A stretch of 64,000 nucleotides of DNA from BOG-908 sp963848205 (GTDB taxonomy: Bacteria; Pseudomonadota; Alphaproteobacteria; Acetobacterales; Acetobacteraceae), in NCBI GenBank assembly GCA_963848205.1, contig CAWKCV010000006.1:1-64000 (forward strand), read 5' to 3'. The position numbers were made by a program, and so were the translations under genes. The notes beneath the pieces were generated by a model, which did no database searches, had not been told where the DNA came from, and worked only from the letters and a program-made list of their open reading frames with translations. Below, one piece after another: positions 28,168 to 37,813 of this stretch. Each line of letters begins with the position of its first letter. Position 1 is the stretch's first letter.

Positions 28168-30294
28168 ATGATTGAAATCAAGCGCACATCACGCCTTTCC
28201 GAAGGCCTGCCTTATCCGCTCGGCGCGACCTGGGACGGCCTGGGTGTGAACTTCGCGTTGTTCTCGGCTCATGCAACGAAAGTTGAGTTATGTGTTTTCG
28301 ATGATTCGGGAGAAACCGAGCTCGAGCGCCTCGAGCTGCCGGAATTCACCGACGAGGTCTGGCACGGATACGTTCACGACGCGAGACCGGGCACAATCTA
28401 TGCTTACCGTGTGCATGGTCCGTATGAGCCCGAGGAGGGTCATAGGTTCAATCACAACAAGCTTCTTCTCGACCCGTATGCGCGTGCGCATGTGGGCGAA
28501 CTCTCATGGCATCCCGAAGTGTTCGGCTACACGATCGGCGCTGAGGGCGACGATTTAAGCTTCGACGAACGCGACAGCGCGCCGTTCATGCCGAAATGCC
28601 GGGTCGTCGATCCAGCGTTTACGTGGGGCCGTGCAAAAAAGCCCTCGGTGCCATGGGAACGTACTATCTTCTACGAAACGCACGTGCGCGGCTACACCAA
28701 AAAGCACCCACTCGTTCCCGAAGAGATGCGCGGCACGTTCGCAGGCCTGGCTGTAAAAGAGGTTGTCGATTATATACGCGGGCTAGGTGTCACCTCGGTC
28801 GAACTGCTGCCGATCCACACCTTCATCAACGATGACTATCTGCTCAATAAAGGCCTGACGAACTTTTGGGGCTATAATACCGTCGGCTTCTTCGCGCCGG
28901 ACCCTCGTTACGCGCGCAATAGCGCCTTTGCGTTTGCCGAGTTCAAGGAAATGGTTGCCCGCCTGCACGATGCCGGCTTGGAAGTCATTCTTGACGTCGT
29001 CTATAACCACACGGCGGAAGGCAATGAGCGCGGTGCGACGCTCAGTTTCAAGGGCATCGATAATGCCAGTTACTACCGGTTGATGCCGGACCAGAAACGC
29101 TTCTACATCAACGACACCGGGACCGGCAACACGGTCAACATGTCGCATCCACGTGTAATCCAGATGGTGACTGACAGCCTGCGCTACTGGGCAACCGACA
29201 TGCAGGTTGATGGATTTCGCTTTGACCTTGGCACTATTCTGGCTCGCGAGCCTCACGGCTTCGATGACCAGAGCGGGTTTTTGAAGGCCTGTAGTCAGGA
29301 CCCCATACTTTCAGGTGTGAAACTGATCGCCGAGCCTTGGGATTGCGGACCCGGCGGCTATCAGGTTGGCGGATTTCCTCCAGGCTGGGCTGAGTGGAAC
29401 GACAAGTTTCGCGACACGGTGAGGGATTTCTGGAAGGGAGACATTTCGCCAAAGGCGCTGGCGCCACGACTGTGTGCCTCTGAGGACTCGTTTAATCGCC
29501 GTGGGCGCAAACCTTGGTCCAGTGTGAATTTTCTGACCGCGCACGATGGCTTCACCCTCAATGACGTCGTCAGCTACAACGAAAAACATAATGACGCTAA
29601 CGGTGAAGACAACAAGGACGGCACGGACAGTAATCGTAGCTGGAACCATGGCGTGGAAGGAGTAACCGACGATCCCGCGATTTGCGAACTGCGAAATCGC
29701 CAGATGCGTAACATGATGGCGACGCTGCTGCTCAGCCAGGGCACGCCGATGATCCTGGCGGGTGATGAATTCGCGCGCACACAGGAGGGCAATAACAATG
29801 CCTACTGTCAGGACAATGACACCAGCTGGGTGAACTGGGACATCCATGAGAAAGGCGAGACGATGGAGGGCTTCGTCCGCACACTCACACGTTTGCGCCA
29901 CGATTATCCTATTCTACGTCGCGGCCGTTTCATGACGGGCCAATTCAACGAGGAGCTCGGTGTTCGCGACGTCACCTGGATCAACGCATCTGGCCAGGAG
30001 ATGAATGCGCAAGATTGGGATGATGGCAATATGCGGTGTTTTGCCATGCTCATGGATGGGCGGGCGCAAGCGACCGGCATACGGCGGCGCGGAAGCTTTG
30101 CAACCATGCTTTTTGTTCTGAACGCCTACCACGACGTCGTACAGTTCACGTTACCGGATTGCACCGATGGCAAGCATTGGAAGCTGCTTTTTGACACGAA
30201 CACCCCTGACAATACACGCGATGAGCCTTTCAGCATCGGCGATGTCTATGACGTGACGGGAAGGAGCTGCCTGCTGTTTCGCCTCAACGCCTGA
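28168..30294 (+). CDS. glgX: Glycogen debranching enzyme GlgX (isoamylase-type)
   Basis: 708-residue GH13 enzyme that hydrolyses alpha-1,6 branch points of phosphorylase-limit glycogen. An N-terminal CBM48-like domain (PLGATWDGLGVNFALFSAHA) precedes the (beta/alpha)8 barrel. Barrel regions are VILDVVYNHTAEG, GFRFDLG with the nucleophile Asp at about 353, LIAEPWDCG with the acid/base Glu at about 389, and LTAHDGFTLND with Asp at about 460. Length is normal for GlgX/TreX. No other glycogen genes are in the window. It converges on kup with seven bases between the stops. Confidence 0.95.
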   Translation: MIEIKRTSRLSEGLPYPLGATWDGLGVNFALFSAHATKVELCVFDDSGETELERLELPEFTDEVWHGYVHDARPGTIYAYRVHGPYEPEEGHRFNHNKLLLDPYARAHVGELSWHPEVFGYTIGAEGDDLSFDERDSAPFMPKCRVVDPAFTWGRAKKPSVPWERTIFYETHVRGYTKKHPLVPEEMRGTFAGLAVKEVVDYIRGLGVTSVELLPIHTFINDDYLLNKGLTNFWGYNTVGFFAPDPRYARNSAFAFAEFKEMVARLHDAGLEVILDVVYNHTAEGNERGATLSFKGIDNASYYRLMPDQKRFYINDTGTGNTVNMSHPRVIQMVTDSLRYWATDMQVDGFRFDLGTILAREPHGFDDQSGFLKACSQDPILSGVKLIAEPWDCGPGGYQVGGFPPGWAEWNDKFRDTVRDFWKGDISPKALAPRLCASEDSFNRRGRKPWSSVNFLTAHDGFTLNDVVSYNEKHNDANGEDNKDGTDSNRSWNHGVEGVTDDPAICELRNRQMRNMMATLLLSQGTPMILAGDEFARTQEGNNNAYCQDNDTSWVNWDIHEKGETMEGFVRTLTRLRHDYPILRRGRFMTGQFNEELGVRDVTWINASGQEMNAQDWDDGNMRCFAMLMDGRAQATGIRRRGSFATMLFVLNAYHDVVQFTLPDCTDGKHWKLLFDTNTPDNTRDEPFSIGDVYDVTGRSCLLFRLNA

Positions 30295-30301
30295 CGGCAT
30301 G

Positions 30302-32149
30302 TCAAGGTTCAAGTTCCACCCCGACCGATATGGTCTGGTGTGGCGGTATCTGAAACCACTCGATCGGGCTCTGGCCCGTTCGGCTCAAGAATAGATAGAT
30401 CCGTTGAATCCACATCCGAGCGGACGATTTTGTTGAGGAGAGGGCGGGACGTGGAAGAATCACGACCGCCGTTTCCCAGTCGAACGGGAGCGCCTTTGGA
30501 AGGACAATGCCGACGCTCGGGTTTTCCATGAACCCGAACTGAGCAATACCCGTGTAAAAGCCAGAGCAGACTTTATCGACTTTGACACGGACAGACTCGT
30601 CGACATATGGCTGCCGTGTCAGTTCGACTTTGAGAAGAAGCACGTTGTCATATCGGCAATTTTCGCGGAGCCAGCGATGGCGCCCGACGAGCGGCACCCA
30701 GCCAAGGTGCGATGTGAGAAAAACGGCGCTGCCGTCACGCCGCTGCCATCCTTGCATGTCTGCCTCAAACTCTTCGGTACGCATCGACCAGGTCGCCAGC
30801 GCTCGTCGGAACCGCGCACGTCCGATAGTCCATAACGTGAGCAAACAAAATACAAAACTGCCGATCGCCAGTGGGACCCAGGCACCTTGCCAGACTTTGA
30901 CAAGATTGGCGCCCAAGAAGGCGAGGTCGAATGTCATGAACCCAACCAGCAGAGGAATGCTCGTCCAAAGCGACCAACCCCAAACACGTCGAACCACAAG
31001 AAAGAAAACGATGGACGTGACGGTCATTGTGCCAATCACCGCCAATCCGTAAGCATTCCCGAGTGCGCTCGACGAGCGAAAGCCAAATACGACAGCGAGG
31101 CAACCGATCATGAGAAATCCATTGACGAGGGGCATGTAGACTTGGCCGCGCTCTTCGGCAGAGGTGTGTCGGACGGCATAACGCGGCGCCAAACCCATGT
31201 TGACCGCCTGTCGCGTAAGCGAGAATGCACCCGAAATCAGGGCTTGACTCGCGATGACGGTCGCCAGGGTAGAGAGGACTACCATCGGGTAAATTCCCCA
31301 GTGAGGTAGCAAGGCAAAGAAGGGTTGGGCGGACTTTCCAGGGTCACGCAGCAACAATGCACCTTGTCCGAGGTAGTTGAGCAACAGCCCAGGTAACACC
31401 AGGAAATACCAGGCGAGGACTATGGGTTTGCGACCGAAATGTCCAAGGTCGGCAAATAGCGCTTCAACTCCGGAAAATGCAAGAACGACGGCACCAAGCG
31501 AAGCATACCCGACCCATCCATGGCTGGCCAAGAATATAAAGCCCTGTCGGGGATCAAGACACTCCAACACAGCAGGATGCTTGACGATGCTGACGGTGCC
31601 GACGACACCTATGGTTAGAAACCAAACGAGCATCACAGGCCCGAAGAGCTTCCCGACTACAGCGGTGCCTCGAGATTGCACAAGAAACAGCAGGAGAAGA
31701 ATCGCCGCGGAAATCCCGAGCACGTAGGGCTTAAATACACTCGTGGCGACGTTTAATCCTTCCACGGCAGATAACACCGATATGGAAGGCGTGATCATAC
31801 CGTCGCCGTAAAGGAGTGCCGATCCAAACAGCACGAGCAAGGTCAATGAACCCGGGCCGGCAAACGGCGCTGGTGGAGTTTTTTGCTGAAGCAACCCGAG
31901 CAAAGCCAACGTACCGCCCTCGCCGTCGTGGTCGGCACGGAGAACGAAAAGCGTGTACTTTACACAAACTGCAAGTATGACTGACCAGACGATCAGCGAT
32001 AACACACCGATGATCGTCGCTGGTTGATGAGCGAACGCAGGTGTGTCGTGAAAAACCTGCTGAACTGCGTAAAGTGGGCTCGTGCCGATGTCGCCGAACA
32101 CGACACCAAGGGCGCCGAGCATCAATCTTGGAAGTTTCTTCTCCTGCAT
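30302..32149 (-). CDS. kup: Kup potassium uptake protein
   Basis: 615-residue K+/H+ symporter of the HAK/KUP/KT family. The N-terminal signature LGALGVVFGDIGTSPLYAV is diagnostic; about 12 membrane helices follow, ending in a cytoplasmic domain with FYTGIAQFGFMENPSVG and a short conserved end TISVGVELEP. I prefer the ATG at 32149, which has GGAG about nine bases upstream, over a TTG at 32185. Alphaproteobacteria often carry several kup copies. It is divergent from rmuC. Confidence 0.95.
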   Translation of the reverse strand: MQEKKLPRLMLGALGVVFGDIGTSPLYAVQQVFHDTPAFAHQPATIIGVLSLIVWSVILAVCVKYTLFVLRADHDGEGGTLALLGLLQQKTPPAPFAGPGSLTLLVLFGSALLYGDGMITPSISVLSAVEGLNVATSVFKPYVLGISAAILLLLFLVQSRGTAVVGKLFGPVMLVWFLTIGVVGTVSIVKHPAVLECLDPRQGFIFLASHGWVGYASLGAVVLAFSGVEALFADLGHFGRKPIVLAWYFLVLPGLLLNYLGQGALLLRDPGKSAQPFFALLPHWGIYPMVVLSTLATVIASQALISGAFSLTRQAVNMGLAPRYAVRHTSAEERGQVYMPLVNGFLMIGCLAVVFGFRSSSALGNAYGLAVIGTMTVTSIVFFLVVRRVWGWSLWTSIPLLVGFMTFDLAFLGANLVKVWQGAWVPLAIGSFVFCLLTLWTIGRARFRRALATWSMRTEEFEADMQGWQRRDGSAVFLTSHLGWVPLVGRHRWLRENCRYDNVLLLKVELTRQPYVDESVRVKVDKVCSGFYTGIAQFGFMENPSVGIVLPKALPFDWETAVVILPRPALSSTKSSARMWIQRIYLFLSRTGQSPIEWFQIPPHQTISVGVELEP

Positions 32150-32312
32150 CGGATGCTCCACGACGAACTCGACTATGCGCTTCAATCATCGCACTCAAGG
32201 CGCGGATTTTGCCCATGCACAGATTGGCGGGTCACATCGGATATCGCAACTCCAGACAGGTAGAAAAGCAGGTTGCGACTCGTATGCGAATTCGAGCACA
32301 TTGGACCAAAAC

Positions 32313-33560
32313 ATGAACGGCATGATCATGGACCCATATCAACTAGCCTTCGCCGGCGCTCTGCTGTTGGTATTTGGTCTCCTAAGTTGGATGGCGCTTA
32401 CCCTACCAACTCAGCGAAACATCTTCGTTCTACGCGCCCTTATCGAGCAAAGCATGAGTAATCAAAGAGAGGAAAGCGATAGCCTGCGCGCCGGCCTAGC
32501 GTTGGTAGAACGCACATGTTTAGGTGCAAACTCGATGGTTGAGATGAGGCTTGGTGAGCTAACAACCAAACTTGCGCAGGAAGCAGGTGAGTCGCGTGTG
32601 TTGTTAGAGATGAAACTGCGACAAATGTCGGAGCAGAGTAGTGTTCAACTAAACGCAATCCAGAATAGCGTTACTGAACAACTGCAGCAAGCAGTCGAGC
32701 GCCAGATGCAAACCAGTTTCGGCCGTGTTATAGACCAGTTTACGTCTGTGCAGAAAGCGATGGCCGACGTTGCCGCTGTAACAGCGCAGATTGGAGACCT
32801 TAAACGCGTGTTCTCGAATGTTAAAACACGTGGCGGCTGGGGCGAGACGCAGTTGCGCGCTTTACTGGAAGATCTGCTTCCCGACGGAAGCGTGATTTTT
32901 AACGCAAGATTGCGCGATATCAGTGCTGAGACTGTCGAGTTTGCTGTGCGCATGCCCATCAGGCAAGCCGAGGCAAATGGTCCTCGCCCGCTATTGGCAA
33001 TCGATGCCAAGTTTCCGACCAGTGACTTTGAACGCTTGCTGAACGCGAGCGATGCCGGCGACCGCGAAGGCGAACGCGTGGCCCGCCATGCGCTCGACAT
33101 TCGGCTGCGCCTTGAAGCGACAAAGATCTCGCAGAAATACATCGTACCGCCGACCACTGTGGAGTTTGCGGTCATGTATCTGCCGACAGACGGACTTTAT
33201 GCCGAAGCTGCACGCATTCCAGGCTTGATAGATGAACTGGGACAGCGCCTGCATGTCATGGTCATGGGGCCAAGCCTACTTCCGGCTCTCTTGCGAACCT
33301 TACAACTTGGATACGTGACGCTGGCACTGGAACAGAAAGCCGGGCAGATCGCCGAGCTGTTAGGCGCCACCAAACGTGAGATGCTGACTATGGACGCGAC
33401 ACTGGACAAGTTGGCTAAAACAGCGGGAACGATGTCGCGGACGATCGAGGATGCTCGCAGCCGAACGCGTGTCGTGACACGGAAGCTGCGTGGGATGGAG
33501 ATGATGGATCCTGAAGCGGCAGCTTCGATACTTGAACTCGACGAGAACGAGGATGCCTAG
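32313..33560 (+). CDS. rmuC: RmuC-family protein
   Basis: 415 residues: an N-terminal membrane anchor (about residues 8-28), a long coiled coil (about 45-150) and a PD-(D/E)XK nuclease-like core. Core motifs are VKTRGGWGETQLRALLEDLLP, LLAIDAKFPTSDFERL and YIVPPTTVEFAVMYLPTDGLYAEA, all standard for RmuC, which limits recombination between inverted repeats in E. coli. The ATG at 32313 directly precedes the hydrophobic anchor; ATGs at 32322 and 32328 are alternatives. In-frame sequence further upstream overlaps kup and is not native-looking. Base composition is lower in GC than the flanks. Confidence 0.92.
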   Translation: MNGMIMDPYQLAFAGALLLVFGLLSWMALTLPTQRNIFVLRALIEQSMSNQREESDSLRAGLALVERTCLGANSMVEMRLGELTTKLAQEAGESRVLLEMKLRQMSEQSSVQLNAIQNSVTEQLQQAVERQMQTSFGRVIDQFTSVQKAMADVAAVTAQIGDLKRVFSNVKTRGGWGETQLRALLEDLLPDGSVIFNARLRDISAETVEFAVRMPIRQAEANGPRPLLAIDAKFPTSDFERLLNASDAGDREGERVARHALDIRLRLEATKISQKYIVPPTTVEFAVMYLPTDGLYAEAARIPGLIDELGQRLHVMVMGPSLLPALLRTLQLGYVTLALEQKAGQIAELLGATKREMLTMDATLDKLAKTAGTMSRTIEDARSRTRVVTRKLRGMEMMDPEAAASILELDENEDA

Positions 33561-33636
33561 ACGTGTGGGAGTGGGCTGACATCTCCGGGCGAGAGGTGAT
33601 TAGGTGACGCCGGTCTAAACGGGCGCCACCAATTGT

Positions 33637-35415
33637 TCAAAAAGCCGCGTCTTCTAGTTCCATCATGCTGGACTTTCCGGCCTTGATGGCACTCCATAAT
33701 GCACCAGTCTGGGGCAATAACCGGTCAGCAAAAAACTGTGCTGTGGTTAGTTTCGCCTTGTAAAACCCAGCGTCACCATTGGCATCAGGAAGCTTCTGCT
33801 CGGCTATCTTTGCAGATTTCGCCCACATAAATCCAAGCGCTACTAGCCCCATCAATCGCAGATAATCCGTTGCCGCGGCACCGGCCTCTTCTGGATCTCT
33901 CGATGACACGGTTGCAAGATGAGCGGTAGCTTGCTGAAGCGCAGCAAACGACTTGGCAAGTGGAAGGATCTTTGGATCGCTACCGTTCTCTTCTATGAAT
34001 TTTTGGACGGGGTGGAAAAATCCGCGCATGAACCGGCCCATGTGGGCAGGCATCTTGCGTCCGACCAAATCCAGTGCCTGGATGCCGTTGGCGCCTTCGT
34101 AGATCATGCAAATGCGTGCATCGCGCACAAGCTGCTCCATTCCATGATCGCGAATATAACCGTGCCCCCCATAAACCTGCAGCGCCATGCTCGATAGTTC
34201 GAAGCCGAGATCGGTAAAGAGGGCTTTTACAACCGGTGTCATGAACGCGACAAAATCCTCGGCCTCTTGGCGACGTTGCGGATCTGAGGCTTTCGTCTCC
34301 AGGTCAAGCGCTGTCGCGACCCAACCGGAGAGTGCGCGGCAACCCTCGACATATGCCCGCACCGTCATCAATGTCCGACGCACATCCGGATGTACAATGA
34401 TGGGGTCGGCAGCGCGGTCGGGATATTTTGCACCAGCCAGAGCACGACCTTGAATGCGGTCGCGCGCGTAAAACGCAGAGCTTTGGTAGGCTGTCTCTGC
34501 GACGCCCAGTCCTTGAATACCGACCGAGAGGCGCTCTGCGTTCATCATCGTAAACATGGCACGCATGCCTTTGTTGGCTTCACCCACCAGCCAACCAGTC
34601 GCGTCATCAAAATAGAGTTGAGTTGTCGCCGATGCCTTGAGGCCCATTTTGTGTTCGATGGCAGCACACGTCACACCGTTTCGCGCACCTGGCCGACCAT
34701 CGTCACTCGGCACAAACTTAGGTACCAAGAACATGCTAACGCCCTTGATGCCTTTAGGAGCGCCTTCAATGCGGGCCAAGACGAGGTGGATGATGTTTTC
34801 AGTCAGGTCATGCTCACCGGCCGAAATGAAAATCTTAGCGCCGCTTATTTTGTAGCTGCCATCTTCCTGCGGGACGGCCTTTGTTCTCATCATCCCTAAA
34901 TCTGTTCCGCACTGAGCTTCGGTCAGACACATCGTACCGGACCAGGTGCCGTCGATCATCTTCGGTAGATAGCGCTGTTTGAGCTCGTCGCTACCGTGAC
35001 CTTCCAACGCGAGCGTAGCGCCGTGGGTGAGACCCGGATACAAACCGAACGATAGATTAGCCGAACACTGCATCTCCTCGACCATTTTGCCGAGTATCTC
35101 AGGCAAACCCTGGCCGCCAAATTCTGTTGGCGAGGAGAGGGCGCCCCAGCCTGCTTCGCAAAACTTCTTATATGCCTCAACAAAACCCTTCGGCGTGCGG
35201 ACTACGCCGTTTTCCAACCGGCAGCCCTCTTCGTCGCCACTCGCATTGATCGGCAGAAGCACGTCCTTCGCAAACTTCCCAGCCTCTTCAAGTATGCTGT
35301 CCATCAGCTCGGTTGTGACATCCGGCTGTCCGATCTCCAGCACGTGGGCCGCGGAATTGTGCAGTTCGTGCATGACAAAGCGCATGTCGCGTAAAGGAGC
35401 ATTATAAACCTGCAT
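33637..35415 (-). CDS. Acyl-CoA dehydrogenase (long form with C-terminal domain)
   Basis: 592-residue flavoenzyme catalysing the first step of beta-oxidation. The ATG at 35415 has AAGGAG eight bases upstream and gives MQVYNAPLRDMRFVMHEL, the family start. Seen: GTMCLTEAQCGTDLGMMRT (FAD-binding), LQVYGGHGYIRDHGMEQL and the catalytic Glu in CMIYEGANGIQALDL. The extra 130-residue C-terminal domain marks the long AcdA-type group. It is the last gene of the merR-fadA-fadB-like-acyl-CoA dehydrogenase operon, 46 bases after the hydroxyacyl-CoA dehydrogenase gene. Confidence 0.93.
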   Translation of the reverse strand: MQVYNAPLRDMRFVMHELHNSAAHVLEIGQPDVTTELMDSILEEAGKFAKDVLLPINASGDEEGCRLENGVVRTPKGFVEAYKKFCEAGWGALSSPTEFGGQGLPEILGKMVEEMQCSANLSFGLYPGLTHGATLALEGHGSDELKQRYLPKMIDGTWSGTMCLTEAQCGTDLGMMRTKAVPQEDGSYKISGAKIFISAGEHDLTENIIHLVLARIEGAPKGIKGVSMFLVPKFVPSDDGRPGARNGVTCAAIEHKMGLKASATTQLYFDDATGWLVGEANKGMRAMFTMMNAERLSVGIQGLGVAETAYQSSAFYARDRIQGRALAGAKYPDRAADPIIVHPDVRRTLMTVRAYVEGCRALSGWVATALDLETKASDPQRRQEAEDFVAFMTPVVKALFTDLGFELSSMALQVYGGHGYIRDHGMEQLVRDARICMIYEGANGIQALDLVGRKMPAHMGRFMRGFFHPVQKFIEENGSDPKILPLAKSFAALQQATAHLATVSSRDPEEAGAAATDYLRLMGLVALGFMWAKSAKIAEQKLPDANGDAGFYKAKLTTAQFFADRLLPQTGALWSAIKAGKSSMMELEDAAF

Positions 35416-35461
35416 GACGATAGTCTCCTTCATATCGGGGCAACGGATAATTACCCGATCG

Positions 35462-37810
35462 TTAGTTTCGAAGTGGCTTACCCGTTTCGAGCATGTGCTC
35501 GATCCGTGCCAAAGTCCCAGGTGTTTTCAGAAGACGGAGAAACGATTCACGCTCCAGATCGAGAATTTTGCTTTCCTTTACGGTGTCGACAATGTCCGTG
35601 TCGCCACCGGTCAACACACGAGCAAGTTCGCCAGCGACAGTGCCGTCATGCTTTGTTGCCTGGCCAAGCTTCTGAAATCCGGCTACTGCCTGCTCGAGTA
35701 CAACGCGTCCGCCAGGACCAGGAAGTACAATTTCACGCGGTTCGGCTGGTTTGTAGTCGGGCAGAAGATCGAGTGCACGCTGTTTTGCATCCGCAAGTAG
35801 GCGGTAACGGTTCATGGTAATGCGATCGGCTGGACGCAGTATCAGCATGTCCCGAGCGTCAGCCGCCGACTTTGCGACTTTGGCGGTGCTGACCATTTCG
35901 AACACTTTCATCGATGCCGGCATTGGCCCTTTCGGCATTTTGGGCTGCGTTGCCCAGCGGCCAAGCATCTCCTTGCAGCCGCCCCAGCCAGGAAGCAGAC
36001 CTATTCCGCATTCGACGAGGCCAGCATAGGTTTCAGCGTGGGCCTGCACGGCATCGCTATGCAGCAGGAACTCGCAACCGCCGCCGAGCGCCATGCCGGA
36101 AGGGGCGGCAACTACTGGAAACGGTGCGTATTTCAGCTTTTGCATCATCTCCTGCCCGGTGGCGATCATGCTCTCGACCTGCATCCAGGCCGCGATATTA
36201 GCGGCAAACAATGCAAGCCCTACATTGGCGCCGACCGAGAAATTACTGCCCTCATTGTAGATAACCAGTGCCCTGTATTGCTTCTTTACCAGCGCGATCG
36301 TCTTGCCGAGAAGCTCCATGATCTGCTCATCGAGCGAGTTGCTCTTGCTGGTGAATTCAAAGCAGAGAACGCCTTCACCGATGTCCCATACCGCGGCCGA
36401 AGCGTTTTTCAGGACAGGCTTGCTGGCGAGCTTTATATCCGCCAGCATGATGACGCCCTTGGGCCGAATAATGTCGTGATACGCACTGTCTTGACCGAGT
36501 TGCTGGCGAACGCCGTTCTCCACGCGATAGAAGGTTCGACCAGCGGCTTGCTCCAGCATCTTTGGTACGGCGAACCCGTCGGCATGCAGGCGCTCGATCA
36601 GCCAGTCTGCACCGACCATGTCGATGAGTTCAAATGGGCCATATTTCCAGTTATAGCCAAGGCGCATCGCTTCATCGATGGCCACGATCTCATCCGTTGC
36701 TTCGGGGATCAGCTTTGCGGCGTAGGCCATCATGTGGCCCATTACGCGCCAAGCGAAGCGGCCAACTTTGCCATCGCCGGACATGAGCTTGCGGATGTCG
36801 CGGCCGGCAGCGGCAAGCTCTGGCAAATCAGCAGGTGACTCCGGACGAAACTCCCCTGTTTTGAGGTCAACGGCTTCCTTGACCCGCTTGCCTCCAGATT
36901 TATTGAGCCGGTAGAAGCCACCTTTGCCCTTACGGCCGGTGTAGCCTTCGGAAATGAGCTTGTGCAGCAGCGGTGTTTCACGATTGATGGCGTGAAATTC
37001 ATCGTCCTTTGGCAGCGCTCCCGCCATGCTGGCGTTCACGTGGGGCGAGAGATCAAGACCCACTAGATCCATCAGGCCGAACACGCCGGTTTTTGGAATG
37101 CCGAACGGGCGCCCCATAATCGCATCGGCCTCTTCGACAGAAAGGCCGGAGTCCATCGTGGCCGTAACCGCACCCGTCATCCAGAAAACGCCTAGCCGGT
37201 TTGCGATGAAGCCGGGTAAATCTTTGCAGGCGACGACGGATTTTCCGAGCGCCACATCGCAGAATGTAGCGACTTTTTGCGCCAATGCAGCATCAGTCGC
37301 CGGTCCGGTGACCAGTTCCATCAACCGCATATAACGCGGTGGATTGAAGAAGTGCGTGATGGTGAAATCACGCGCGAAGCTTTCCGGCATTCCCTCGATC
37401 AGACGCGCCAGTGGAATCGTCGACGTGTTCGAGGAGATCGCTGTGCCAGGCCGGCGCACGACATCCAGCTTGCGATAGAGTGCCTGCTTTACATCGAGCC
37501 GTTCGACCACAACCTCGACAATCCAGTCGCATTCGGCGACGCGCGAGAGATGATCGTCGATGTTGCCCGTCTCGATCAACCGTGCCGCCTCCTGCGACAT
37601 GAAAGGCGCAGGATCGGTTTTCAATGCCTTCGCAACGGCAGCCTTGGCGATCGCGTCACGGTCGCCGCCTTCACGCGGCACGATGTCGAGCAGGAGCACG
37701 GGGATACCGGCATTGGCAATTTGTGCCGCGATGCCGCATCCCATGACGCCAGAACCGATGACGGCGACTTTCCGAAACAGATCCATTGCAGGCGCGGACA
37801 GCTCAGCCAT
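35462..37810 (-). CDS. Bifunctional 3-hydroxyacyl-CoA dehydrogenase / enoyl-CoA hydratase
   Basis: 782 residues, with domain order dehydrogenase first and crotonase last (FadN-like), the reverse of E. coli FadB. The NAD fold has VIGSGVMGCGIAAQIANAG at about residues 17-35, and ITHFFNPPRYMRLMELV is the hydroxyacyl-CoA catalytic His region. A second HAD-like C-terminal unit follows, then the crotonase part with NEGSNFSVGANVGLAL and GMALGGGCEFLLHSDAV. It should hydrate and oxidise acyl-CoA intermediates and pass them to the thiolase encoded just upstream (three-base gap). Confidence 0.92.
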   Translation of the reverse strand: MAELSAPAMDLFRKVAVIGSGVMGCGIAAQIANAGIPVLLLDIVPREGGDRDAIAKAAVAKALKTDPAPFMSQEAARLIETGNIDDHLSRVAECDWIVEVVVERLDVKQALYRKLDVVRRPGTAISSNTSTIPLARLIEGMPESFARDFTITHFFNPPRYMRLMELVTGPATDAALAQKVATFCDVALGKSVVACKDLPGFIANRLGVFWMTGAVTATMDSGLSVEEADAIMGRPFGIPKTGVFGLMDLVGLDLSPHVNASMAGALPKDDEFHAINRETPLLHKLISEGYTGRKGKGGFYRLNKSGGKRVKEAVDLKTGEFRPESPADLPELAAAGRDIRKLMSGDGKVGRFAWRVMGHMMAYAAKLIPEATDEIVAIDEAMRLGYNWKYGPFELIDMVGADWLIERLHADGFAVPKMLEQAAGRTFYRVENGVRQQLGQDSAYHDIIRPKGVIMLADIKLASKPVLKNASAAVWDIGEGVLCFEFTSKSNSLDEQIMELLGKTIALVKKQYRALVIYNEGSNFSVGANVGLALFAANIAAWMQVESMIATGQEMMQKLKYAPFPVVAAPSGMALGGGCEFLLHSDAVQAHAETYAGLVECGIGLLPGWGGCKEMLGRWATQPKMPKGPMPASMKVFEMVSTAKVAKSAADARDMLILRPADRITMNRYRLLADAKQRALDLLPDYKPAEPREIVLPGPGGRVVLEQAVAGFQKLGQATKHDGTVAGELARVLTGGDTDIVDTVKESKILDLERESFLRLLKTPGTLARIEHMLETGKPLRN

Positions 37811-37813
37811 AGT